From Flavobacteriaceae bacterium (GTDB lineage: Bacteria > Bacteroidota > Bacteroidia > Flavobacteriales > Flavobacteriaceae): a stretch of DNA of 64,000 bases. The position numbers were made by a program, and so were the translations under genes. The notes under the pieces were generated by a model. That model ran no database searches. It was not told the DNA's origin and saw only the letters and a list, made by a program, of their open reading frames with translations. The stretch spans positions 99,514 to 163,513 of the forward strand of contig CANLLR010000001.1 in assembly GCA_947491985.1 (NCBI GenBank), read 5' to 3'. Below, piece after piece: positions 51,429 to 59,822 of this stretch; position 1 is the stretch's first letter; each line of letters opens with the position of its first letter.

Positions 51429-51436
51429 TACATTTG
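51429..51436 (+). promoter_or_regulatory. -7 promoter box for the TonB receptor operon
   Basis: TACATTTG, exact TAnnTTTG, predicted start about 51443, directly at the 20-bp palindrome 51442-51461. Confidence 0.5.
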
Positions 51437-51441
51437 CCCCG

Positions 51442-51461
51442 TTAAGAAATTAATTTCTTAA
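51442..51461. promoter_or_regulatory. perfect 20-bp palindrome at the start of the TonB-receptor transcript
   Basis: TTAAGAAATTAATTTCTTAA is its own inverse complement over all 20 bases. It overlaps the predicted transcription start between the -7 box and the receptor ATG; it could be an operator for a dimeric regulator or the foot of a leader hairpin. Confidence 0.4.
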
Positions 51462-51490
51462 TTAATTGTATAGTAATTTTAATTTTATTT

Positions 51491-54328
51491 ATGAAAAAAC
51501 TTGTCATTAGTATTTTATTTGTAATGGTATCGTGTATTGGCTTTGGGCAATCAGGAACTGGTGTAACAGGAACTGTGGTCGATTCTAAAACTCAAAAACC
51601 AATGCGTAATGTGGTAGCTTCCATTCAAAATACCAATTTAACTTCAGTAACCGATGCAACGGGAAAATTTGTTTTTGATGCCGTAGCAGTTGGTAATCAA
51701 TTGTTGGAAATTAAAACAGGAGGTTACAAAAGCCAGCTTATTTCAATTGAAGTAATCGCTGATAATATTGTTGATTTGGGTGTTATTTCTTTTGAAATCG
51801 ACATCACAGAGGAGCAACAATTGGCATTAATAACCATTACCGATAATGATTTAGGAGATGATAATAGTGGTTCAGAAAACACCTCTGGATTATTACAAGC
51901 GTCAAGAGATGTATTCCAACAAGCTGCAGCTTTTAATTGGGGACAAGCCCGATTTAGAATACGCGGTTTGGATAATGAAAACGGAACTACCATGATAAAT
52001 GGTATTGCGATGAACAAACTCTACGATGGAAGACCGCAATGGGGTAACTGGGGTGGTTTAAATGATGCTACAAGAAACCAAGAGTTTACAATGGGTTCTG
52101 GTCCATCTGATTATACTTTTGGTGGCATATTAGGAACACAAGAAATTAATACAAGAGCTTCTATTTATAGAAAAGGCTCTAGGATATCATTCTCAGGAAC
52201 CAACACCAATTACAGTTGGAGAACCATGGGAACGCATGCTTCGGGTATGAATACCAATGGATGGGCTTTTGTAGTTTCAGCATCACGAAGATGGGCACAA
52301 GAAGGTTATTTTGAAGGTACTGACTACAGCGCTAACTCTATATTTGCTAGTGTTGAGAAAAAATTTAATGACAAACACTCTTTGAATTTAACGGCTATTT
52401 ACGCGCAAAATTACAGAGGTAGAAATTCCCCAAACACACAAGAAGTAACTGATATTGCGGGAGTTAAATACAATTCGTATTGGGGTTGGCAAGATGGTGA
52501 GCAAAGAAATTCAAGAATTAGATCTGTGGAAGAACCATTGTTTATGTTAAGCCATTATTGGAAAGTAACACCTAAAACAAATTTGAATACCAATGTAAGT
52601 TATCAGACGGGTGAAATTGGAAACAGCCGTATGGATTTTCAAGGAAAACCAAACCCTGACCCAACCTATTACAGAAACTTACCTAGTTATTACACGTCTC
52701 AATTTGATGATAACGGAACGTATGTTGGAAATAGTCCATTAAATCAAACACAAGCTGGTTTGGCTCAGTTCTTAACGCAACGACAAATTGACTGGGATTT
52801 CATCAAAAATACAAATGAAAGTAGTACAGAAGGGAACAGTTATTATGTGTTGTATGAAGACCGTACAGACGATAAACTATTTACAGCAAACACGGTATTG
52901 TCATCACAACTTAGTGATAACATTTTAATGAATGGAGCGGTAACGTTTAGAAAATTAAAATCAAACAACTTCCAAAACGTATTGGATTTGTTAGGTGGTG
53001 ATTATTATATCGATTATGATACTTTTGGAACTCCAGGAACAACACAAACGATAACCGATTTGAACAACCCAAACCGTCAAGTTGTTGAAGGTGATAAATT
53101 TGGTTATAATTATAGTTTGTTTGCAACTACAATTGATGCTTTTACACAGTTTAAATTTACTTACAAAAAAGTTGACTTTTACATGGCACAAAGCTATACC
53201 AAGTCATTTTATCAAAGAGAAGGTTTGTATAGAAACGGATTTTATCCAACAAATTCTTTTGGGAAAAGCGGTCAAGTTACTTTTGATAATTTCGGATTTA
53301 AAGGTGGTTTAACATACAAAATTACAGGGCGTCACTTTTTTGACATCAATGGATACTACGCAACAAGAGCTCCTAATTTGAGAAACACGTTTCCAAATGC
53401 CAGAATCAATAACAATGTTTACAGTGATTTGACAAGTGAAATCATTTCAAGTGCCGATGCCAGTTATATTATTAAAACCCCTAAATTAAAAGCAAGAATT
53501 ACCGGATTTTACTCATACATCAAAGGTTCAACAGAAACGTCTTTCTTCTTTGCTGATGTTATTGATGATGGTGATTCTAGTAATGACGAAAGTGGTTTTG
53601 TAGCCGAAACTGTAAGTGGTTTAAACAAGAAAAATATTGGTGCAGAGTTAGGTTTAGAATACCAATTGACCAAAACCCTTAAAATGACATTGGCAGGTTC
53701 TTATGGTGAATACACTTACGATAGCAATCCTACTGTTCAATTGAATATTGATGATCAGGCGACAGCAACCAATACCTTCCCAGTTCGTAACTATGGTGAA
53801 GCCAATTTAAAAAATTACAGACAACCTGGAATGCCTCAAACTGCAGCAGCTTTAGGATTAGAATACAGAGACCCGAATTTTTGGTGGATTGGTGCTAACG
53901 TAAATTATTTAGGAGATAGTTATATTGATGTTGCGCCTATTTTAAGAACGGATGCGTTTTTAATTGACAATACTTTTGGGAATACAAATACTCCTTTCCC
54001 AGAGGCTACGCAAGAAAGAGTCGATGAATTACTAAAACAAGAAAAATTTGATGGTTTTACACTTGTTAATCTTACAGGTGGAAAATCATGGAGAATAGAT
54101 GGTAAAACATTCGGATTTTTTGCGAGTATCAATAACATTTTTGATATTACATACAAAACTGGAGGTTTTGAACAATCTAGAAGTTCAAGTTTTAGACAAT
54201 TAAACCAAGACGTATCGCATGTGGATCCAACTTCTGGACAATATGTATCACATACTCCTTCTTTTGGTCCGAAGTATTTCTACGGATTTGGAAGAACATA
54301 TTTTGTGAATCTTTATATTAACTTTTAA
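51491..54328 (+). CDS. TonB-dependent outer-membrane receptor
   Basis: 945 residues: signal peptide MKKLVISILFVMVSCIGFGQ, a CarboxypepD_reg-like domain (GVTGTVVDSKTQKPMRNVVASI, about residues 25-105), a plug domain with SRDVFQQAAAFNWGQARFRIRGLDNENG, TMINGIAMN, then a long barrel ending FGRTYFVNLYINF with terminal Phe. No STN or SusC-specific long N-domain is seen. The substrate is unknown; the adjacent EEP enzyme and lipoproteins (54339, 54957) suggest an uptake locus. Followed by the anchor-J lipoprotein after 10 bases. Confidence 0.93.
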   Translation: MKKLVISILFVMVSCIGFGQSGTGVTGTVVDSKTQKPMRNVVASIQNTNLTSVTDATGKFVFDAVAVGNQLLEIKTGGYKSQLISIEVIADNIVDLGVISFEIDITEEQQLALITITDNDLGDDNSGSENTSGLLQASRDVFQQAAAFNWGQARFRIRGLDNENGTTMINGIAMNKLYDGRPQWGNWGGLNDATRNQEFTMGSGPSDYTFGGILGTQEINTRASIYRKGSRISFSGTNTNYSWRTMGTHASGMNTNGWAFVVSASRRWAQEGYFEGTDYSANSIFASVEKKFNDKHSLNLTAIYAQNYRGRNSPNTQEVTDIAGVKYNSYWGWQDGEQRNSRIRSVEEPLFMLSHYWKVTPKTNLNTNVSYQTGEIGNSRMDFQGKPNPDPTYYRNLPSYYTSQFDDNGTYVGNSPLNQTQAGLAQFLTQRQIDWDFIKNTNESSTEGNSYYVLYEDRTDDKLFTANTVLSSQLSDNILMNGAVTFRKLKSNNFQNVLDLLGGDYYIDYDTFGTPGTTQTITDLNNPNRQVVEGDKFGYNYSLFATTIDAFTQFKFTYKKVDFYMAQSYTKSFYQREGLYRNGFYPTNSFGKSGQVTFDNFGFKGGLTYKITGRHFFDINGYYATRAPNLRNTFPNARINNNVYSDLTSEIISSADASYIIKTPKLKARITGFYSYIKGSTETSFFFADVIDDGDSSNDESGFVAETVSGLNKKNIGAELGLEYQLTKTLKMTLAGSYGEYTYDSNPTVQLNIDDQATATNTFPVRNYGEANLKNYRQPGMPQTAAALGLEYRDPNFWWIGANVNYLGDSYIDVAPILRTDAFLIDNTFGNTNTPFPEATQERVDELLKQEKFDGFTLVNLTGGKSWRIDGKTFGFFASINNIFDITYKTGGFEQSRSSSFRQLNQDVSHVDPTSGQYVSHTPSFGPKYFYGFGRTYFVNLYINF

Positions 54329-54338
54329 TTTTAGCATT

Positions 54339-54950
54339 ATGAAAAAGATATCTTTATATACTTGTATCGCTATTGCTACATTGGTTTTTACCGGATGTAC
54401 AGACGATAGTGATGTCGAAAACAAACAAACAAAAATCACCTTGTTTGTAGAAGATTTTTCGGACAACATCGATAATACAACTTTAGACACTCCAGGATGG
54501 ACAAATTTTGCTCAAATAGGAACACGTAGGTTTACAGAACAAGTTTATTCGGATGATGGTTATGCTGAATTTACTTCTTTTGGTTCTGGTCAGGCGTTAA
54601 ACGTAGCTTGGTTGATTTCTCCAGCATTCAATATGGATGAACAAGAAGGAGAAACATTGGTGTTTAAGTCAGCTCACGCCTTTTTAACATCTCCAGACAA
54701 CACTTTAGAATTAATGGTTTCAACCGACTATGATGGAAATATTGCAAACTTTAATCAATCAAGTTGGGTAACCATTCCGGTTAAAACTCCAACACCTTTG
54801 AATGATTTTTATGAGTATGTTAGTTCTGGCGAAGTAGATTTATCAGGATTTCAGGGAACATTACACTTTGCTTTTAAAGCAAAAGGATCAGGATCTAATA
54901 CCAATTTAGATGCTACATTTCAAATTGATAATATTCGATTATTTTACTAA
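54339..54950 (+). CDS. choice-of-anchor J domain surface lipoprotein
   Basis: 203 residues with a lipoprotein signal MKKISLYTCIAIATLVFTGC (lipobox FTGC). The body is one beta-jelly-roll-like anchor-J domain: FVEDFSDNIDNTTLDTPGWTN, YAEFTSFGSGQALNVAWLIS, and the closing SNTNLDATFQIDNIRLFY. Probably outer-membrane-anchored and part of the same uptake unit as the upstream receptor; the gene pair with the DUF5689 protein is common in Flavobacteria. Confidence 0.82.
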   Translation: MKKISLYTCIAIATLVFTGCTDDSDVENKQTKITLFVEDFSDNIDNTTLDTPGWTNFAQIGTRRFTEQVYSDDGYAEFTSFGSGQALNVAWLISPAFNMDEQEGETLVFKSAHAFLTSPDNTLELMVSTDYDGNIANFNQSSWVTIPVKTPTPLNDFYEYVSSGEVDLSGFQGTLHFAFKAKGSGSNTNLDATFQIDNIRLFY

Positions 54951-54956
54951 AAAACT

Positions 54957-56297
54957 ATGAAAACAAGATTTATTACATCATTAGTTATACTTACACTTGG
55001 ATTATTTTCTAGTTGTGTAACAGACGATTCGAACTTAGAAAACACCACGGGTTCAATTAAAACATTCGAGTTAACCGCTAATAAAACCATTCCAGATATT
55101 GTTGCTTTTAACAATAATAGTACAACACCTGTTCTATACACTGCCGATGATATTTTGGAAGCTTATGTGACTTCATCGGATGAAACAGGTACTTTTTACA
55201 ACACCATTTGTTTGCAAAACATTGCCACCAATACCTCTCAGCCTGTAGGTTGTAGTGTTACGGCTAATTTTGCTTCTTTTGGTAGAGGATTTACTCCAGG
55301 AAGAAAAATTTATGTTAAAATGAAAGGGTTGTATACTGCGATAGTAGACGGATCATTAAAAATTGGTGCTTTGTTTGAAGGCGGTATTGGTAGAATTTCA
55401 GAAAACGAATGGCAAAATTTCTTATTTCCATCTCCGATAATTGTAGATGAAGATGCTATGACGCGAACCGTTTCTCTGGCAACAGCAGCAAACAATATCA
55501 ATTTAAATACGTTAATTGATATTGATAACGTTCAGTTTGCTGATAGTTCATTAACAAGAACCTACTTTGATGTTGATTCAGGTGGAAATGCAACAAATCA
55601 CAACATAGTTGATATTAACGGAGGTACGACACGCTTTTTTAGAGTGAGTGCATTTGCCCTTTTTGCTTATCAGAATGTACCAGCTGGAAGAGGAAAAATT
55701 AGAGGTGTAATGACCAAATTTGGTACTGATTTTCAATTTCTAGTGCGTCACCAAAGTGATATAAAATTAATAAACCCTAGAACTTATACTTTCAACAGTA
55801 CACTTAATGAAACGTTTCAAAGTTATGCGTTAAACCAAACTGGATTTGTGAATTACCTTAATTTTCCTTCATTGGGGACAAAAAATTGGTTAATAAAATC
55901 TGTTAATAGTTCACAATGTATTCAAATGAGTGCATTTGGTGGTAGTTTAGAAAGCAATAAATCTTATTTTATAGTGCCTGTAAACTTTGGAGCTGCAAAT
56001 ACAATGACGTTTCAAGTTGATGCTGACTTTTTCTCTACAGGTCTGGGATTAAAAGTATATAGAACTACCGATTATGTTCCGGGTAAAAAAATATCTGAAG
56101 CTACATTATTTGATATTACTTCAAATTTTGTATTACCAACAGCAAATACTACTTCATTCGTTTCTGCAGGAACCTATACGTTTCCAGCGGCCTTAACTGA
56201 TAACGGTTATGTAGTTTTTGAATATACAGGAAGTAATATAAGTGGTCCCAACTTACAAACTACCAATTGTAATATTGACAATATTGTGATTAATTAA
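54957..56297 (+). CDS. DUF5689 domain lipoprotein
   Basis: 446 residues: lipoprotein signal MKTRFITSLVILTLGLFSSC (lipobox FSSC), an N-terminal DUF5689 domain (ADDILEAYVTSSDETGTFYN; RKIYVKMKGLYTAIVDGSLKIG), and a second half resembling a choice-of-anchor J jelly roll (LNETFQSYALNQTGFVNYLN; IDNIVIN at the end). Gene order receptor, anchor-J protein, DUF5689 protein suggests a substrate-binding surface complex. Ends just before a strong terminator. Confidence 0.82.
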   Translation: MKTRFITSLVILTLGLFSSCVTDDSNLENTTGSIKTFELTANKTIPDIVAFNNNSTTPVLYTADDILEAYVTSSDETGTFYNTICLQNIATNTSQPVGCSVTANFASFGRGFTPGRKIYVKMKGLYTAIVDGSLKIGALFEGGIGRISENEWQNFLFPSPIIVDEDAMTRTVSLATAANNINLNTLIDIDNVQFADSSLTRTYFDVDSGGNATNHNIVDINGGTTRFFRVSAFALFAYQNVPAGRGKIRGVMTKFGTDFQFLVRHQSDIKLINPRTYTFNSTLNETFQSYALNQTGFVNYLNFPSLGTKNWLIKSVNSSQCIQMSAFGGSLESNKSYFIVPVNFGAANTMTFQVDADFFSTGLGLKVYRTTDYVPGKKISEATLFDITSNFVLPTANTTSFVSAGTYTFPAALTDNGYVVFEYTGSNISGPNLQTTNCNIDNIVIN

Positions 56298-56316
56298 TTT
56301 TAATTTCAACATAAAC

Positions 56317-56347
56317 AAAAAAGAGCTTTAAATTGAAGCTCTTTTTT
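56317..56347. terminator. terminator of the TonB-receptor operon
   Basis: AAAAAAGAGCTT / AAGCTCTTTTTT around TAAATTG, 12-bp stem with T run. Confidence 0.85.
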
Positions 56348-56351
56348 GTTT

Positions 56352-56444
56352 ATGAACAGGACGATAATACTGCTTATTATTGCGTTTAATGGTTTTTCTT
56401 GTGATTGTTGTATAAACACTCGCGTTATAAAAAACGTTTGTTAA
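56352..56444 (+). CDS. possible 30-residue lipoprotein-like peptide or gene remnant
   Basis: Short frame MNRTIILLIIAFNGFSCDCC followed by INTRVIKNVC. A hydrophobic stretch with a lipobox-like GFSC looks like the start of a lipoprotein, after which the frame ends. No promoter is seen and it sits directly after a terminator. It may be a broken lipoprotein gene, a genuine micro-lipoprotein or chance. Confidence 0.25.
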   Translation: MNRTIILLIIAFNGFSCDCCINTRVIKNVC

Positions 56445-56465
56445 AAGGCTTGAATTGTTTTTACA

Positions 56466-56867
56466 CTATTCTTCAGCTCTAATGTATTCTTCGCCAAAGT
56501 CAATCAACGATTTTTTTCCTTTGTTATTTATTTCTTTTGGCAGGTATAATTTACCATTTTCAAACTTGTATTTTATTACATCAATTTTAGTTTCATTTCG
56601 GGAACGTTGTGTAAATTCAATATAATTAACTTGATCGTTAACAAGCAATATATATTTTATGTAAGGATTATAACTACCAATACCACATTCGCCCACTATG
56701 GGTTTTAGTGTTTTTGAATACCGAAAAGCCAGTGTCCCACTCTTCTTAAATTCGATAGCAATATCGATATTGTCATAATCTGGAACGCTTTTCACCCAAA
56801 TACCAACAATATCTTGCGAATAGCTTACAAGCGGTAGTAAAAGAAGTAACAATAACCCGTTTTTCAT
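56466..56867 (-). CDS. small secreted lipocalin-like hypothetical protein
   Basis: 133 residues: signal peptide MKNGLLLLLLLPLVSYSQ, then VGIWVKSVPDYDNIDIAIEF and alternating strands (GTLAFRYSKTLKPIVGECGIG, VNYIEFTQRSRNETK), a lipocalin-like pattern resembling the gene at 32484 only loosely. The ATG at 56867 is chosen over the longer frame because it gives a clean signal peptide. Neighbours do not suggest a role. Confidence 0.68.
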   Translation of the reverse strand: MKNGLLLLLLLPLVSYSQDIVGIWVKSVPDYDNIDIAIEFKKSGTLAFRYSKTLKPIVGECGIGSYNPYIKYILLVNDQVNYIEFTQRSRNETKIDVIKYKFENGKLYLPKEINNKGKKSLIDFGEEYIRAEE

Positions 56868-56930
56868 AAAACATTTTTTACGAAAGACGATTGTATTTTT
56901 AAAATATAACAACAGTCATTATAGAGCATA

Positions 56931-56962
56931 AAAAAACCGAGCTCTTAGAACTCGGTTTTTTT
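56931..56962. terminator. terminator after the OmpA operon
   Basis: AAAAAACCGAG / CTCGGTTTTTT around CTCTTAGAA, 11-bp stem. It lies 15 bases after the OmpA stop (minus strand). Confidence 0.85.
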
Positions 56963-56977
56963 ATTTTTATTTACTTC

Positions 56978-58846
56978 TTATTTCTTAACAATTAAGAATT
57001 CAGAGCGTCTGTTTTGAGCATGTTGCTCTTCTGTACAAGGTTCGCATTGTACCTTAACTTCTGATTCTCCGAAACCTTTACCAGTAATTTTAGAGGCATC
57101 GATACCTTTTGAAATAATGTACTGAACGGTAGCTTTTGCTCTTCTATCAGATAAAGATAGATTATACGCATCACTTCCTCTGTTATCGGTATGCGATTTT
57201 GCAAAAATTACTAAGTCATTGTTGTTCTTCATAACTTGAACTAACTTATCCAATTCGAAAGCGCCTTCTTGGGTGATGTTGCTTTTGTCGTATTCAAAAA
57301 ATATTGGATTTAAGATAATTTCAGTTGGTGTAACAATAACATCGATAGGTTGAATAGCTGCTTGAATTTTCACTTCTGGACCTTTTCCTTTAGCAACTGG
57401 GAAAGAGTTGCCTTCAAAACCATCTTTTGAAACTTGAATTGAATACGCTTTATCGCACTCTACTTTATATTTTACTTCACCATTGGCATTTGACATTTCT
57501 GTCGCAATAACATTTTTTTTGTCGTCTACAATAGAAACTTTAGCATCAACTAAAATAGCTCCTGTTTTAGCATTAGTTACAACAGTGATAACGTCAACCA
57601 CACAAATTGGATCGGCACCAAAAATATCATCATTACCATTTCTATTACTTGAGAAGAATCCTCTGTTCTTTGCTTTGTTGAATGTAAAAGCGAAATCGTC
57701 TTTTTCACTATTGATTGGCTTGCCCATGTTTGCGGCTTCTGAACCGCTTGACAAGTCAACATAATAAACATCCAAACCACCCAAACCTTGTCTTCCGCTT
57801 GAAGCAAAATATAAGGTTTTATTATCGTCTGCAATAAATGGGAAACTTTCATTTCCTTCAGTATTTACTTTAGTGCCTAAATTTTCAGGTGTACCATATT
57901 CATCTCCGTTGATACTAACTTTCCAAATATCAACGCCACCTTTACTTCCTGGCATGTCTGATGAAAAATACAATGTCTTACCGTCTCTACTCAAACTCGG
58001 ATTACTAGTTGAAAACTCTTTACTGTTAAATGGTAGTGATTTAATGTTACCCCATGTACCGCCTCCACTTCTGGTGGCTTTAAAAAGGTTGTTTTTACCC
58101 AATTTCAGTTTATTCGCTTTGTCTTTTTCAAAACTATTTTCTCTAAAACTATCACTTGAAAAATACGCAGTATTACCATCAGCACTTATAGTTATTGGTC
58201 CGTCATGAAATTTAGAGTTCAATTCTGTAACTATGGTAGCCTCAGAAAAAGTGCCACTATCAGCCCAAACCGCTTTATAAATGTCTAAAAACGGTTCTTC
58301 GTTCCAACCGTAATTTTTTCTTGAACCGTTTCTTGCGCTTGTAAAATACAACGTATTGTCATACAAAACAGCACCAAATTCTGATTTATCACTACTAACT
58401 TCTAATGATTTTGCAGTGTAACCAGGAATTTTACTAGCTAATTTCGGAATATAATTTGGATTTTCTTTATGTGCTTTAGCTCGAAGATCATTCGAAGCCA
58501 TCGATGCAAATTTATTCATTTGCTTGTTGGCTTCTTCGTATTTACCATTGGCCTTTAACATTTGAGCATATCTAAAATACGTTTCAGCATCCTGTTGTGT
58601 TTCGGTTGCTTTAGCATACCACGAAATAGCTTCGGTGGTATTAAACATATTATAATAGGTGTCGGCCAATTGCTTGTAAACATAACCATCCCCTTTGCCG
58701 TTTTCAGCCAATTTCTGATATTCTTTTGCAGCGTCTACATATTCATATCGATTGAATAATTTATCTGCTGTTTTTGTGTCTTTATTTTGTGCAATAAGCG
58801 AAGTGCTTATCAAACCAAAACTTAATGCTATATATAGATTTTTCAT
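56978..58846 (-). CDS. OmpA-family protein with TPR, beta-propeller and regulatory domains (PorE-like architecture)
   Basis: 622 residues: signal peptide MKNLYIALSFGLISTSLIAQ, TPR segment (YEYVDAAKEYQKLAENGKGD; EEANKQMNKFASMASND), a PD40/WD40-like propeller (about 160-400; for example GKTLYFSSDMPGSKGGVDIWK), a carboxypeptidase-regulatory fold (about 415-500) and a C-terminal OmpA peptidoglycan-binding domain (FFEYDKSNITQEGAFELDKLV; SHTDNRGSDAYNLSLSDRRA; NRRSEF). The same order is described for PorE of the type IX system, though that protein is a lipoprotein and this one has a normal signal peptide. Downstream of the cargo and PorP/SprF genes, 18 bases after the latter. Confidence 0.85.
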   Translation of the reverse strand: MKNLYIALSFGLISTSLIAQNKDTKTADKLFNRYEYVDAAKEYQKLAENGKGDGYVYKQLADTYYNMFNTTEAISWYAKATETQQDAETYFRYAQMLKANGKYEEANKQMNKFASMASNDLRAKAHKENPNYIPKLASKIPGYTAKSLEVSSDKSEFGAVLYDNTLYFTSARNGSRKNYGWNEEPFLDIYKAVWADSGTFSEATIVTELNSKFHDGPITISADGNTAYFSSDSFRENSFEKDKANKLKLGKNNLFKATRSGGGTWGNIKSLPFNSKEFSTSNPSLSRDGKTLYFSSDMPGSKGGVDIWKVSINGDEYGTPENLGTKVNTEGNESFPFIADDNKTLYFASSGRQGLGGLDVYYVDLSSGSEAANMGKPINSEKDDFAFTFNKAKNRGFFSSNRNGNDDIFGADPICVVDVITVVTNAKTGAILVDAKVSIVDDKKNVIATEMSNANGEVKYKVECDKAYSIQVSKDGFEGNSFPVAKGKGPEVKIQAAIQPIDVIVTPTEIILNPIFFEYDKSNITQEGAFELDKLVQVMKNNNDLVIFAKSHTDNRGSDAYNLSLSDRRAKATVQYIISKGIDASKITGKGFGESEVKVQCEPCTEEQHAQNRRSEFLIVKK

Positions 58847-58864
58847 GTTACTTTACTTTTTATG

Positions 58865-59785
58865 TTAGAAATATCTTGGAGATTGTGATACTTTTTTCGG
58901 GAAATTCAAATCAAATAACAAAATAACTTCGTGAGAAGAAGGTGTTGTTACATTTAAGTCGGATATAATGTGGTCATAGGCATATCCAATCTTCAAATTG
59001 GGTGTAATAGCATAATTTACCATTGCTCCAAATGAATCTTCCAATCGATAAGTCGCTCCAATTTCAAATTTGTAATTAAACAAGAAATTTGTAGATACGT
59101 CTAGAGATGTAGGTGCGTTGATAGCCGATTTTAACATGGCAAAAGGTTTGAACTTTACGTTAGGAGTCAAATCAAAAACATATCCACCTGTTAAGAAATA
59201 ATGCGATGTTTCTGTTCCGAATTGTCTGCCGTTGAAATCAAGATATTTTGACTTTAACATGTTTGGAACAGATAAGCCAAGATAATATTTATCGGTATAA
59301 TAGAAAAATCCTGCGCCTAAGTTAAAGAATGTTCTACTAGAATCTTCACTAAATGCTGGGTCATTGGCGTCAGGTAATGTACTGTAAATGTCGCTATATA
59401 AACCTACTTTATGAAAAGTAGCACCTGCTTTTAAACCAAACGCTAATCGATGTTCGCCTCCTAAATTCAATGTATAAGAGAAATCTCCGTAAACATTATT
59501 TTCTTCTACAGGTCCTATTTTGTCAGAAATAGCTGAAAGTCCAATTCCAACATTCTTCCCAACAGGTGAATGTGCAAAAAAGGTTCCTGTAGTAGGTGCG
59601 TCTTGTATTTCAACCCATTGCTTTCTATATAAAAGTCCCATAGATAAATTCTCTTTAGAACCAGCGTAGGCCGGATTGATAACACTAAGGTTATACATAT
59701 ATTGGGTATAATGTGGGTCCTGTTGTGCACTTACATCAATACATGATATTAAAGTAAGAACAGCTAAGAAATATAATTTTTTCAT
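58865..59785 (-). CDS. PorP/SprF family type IX secretion membrane protein
   Basis: 306 residues from MKKLYFLAVLTLISCIDVSAQ: signal peptide, QDPHYTQYMYNLSVINPAYAG (the PorP/SprF N-terminal signature), a barrel with GAGFFYYTDKYYLGLSVPNML and KIGYAYDHIISDLNV near the C-terminus. SprF of F. johnsoniae is needed for secretion of the adhesin SprB, and paralogues commonly follow genes for cargo with type-B C-terminal domains, as here. The frame's six extra codons are not used. Between the cargo gene (37 bases upstream) and the OmpA gene. Confidence 0.92.
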   Translation of the reverse strand: MKKLYFLAVLTLISCIDVSAQQDPHYTQYMYNLSVINPAYAGSKENLSMGLLYRKQWVEIQDAPTTGTFFAHSPVGKNVGIGLSAISDKIGPVEENNVYGDFSYTLNLGGEHRLAFGLKAGATFHKVGLYSDIYSTLPDANDPAFSEDSSRTFFNLGAGFFYYTDKYYLGLSVPNMLKSKYLDFNGRQFGTETSHYFLTGGYVFDLTPNVKFKPFAMLKSAINAPTSLDVSTNFLFNYKFEIGATYRLEDSFGAMVNYAITPNLKIGYAYDHIISDLNVTTPSSHEVILLFDLNFPKKVSQSPRYF

Positions 59786-59822
59786 GTTTTTGAAATTTAT
59801 CATTACTATCTTTTGTTTTGGT

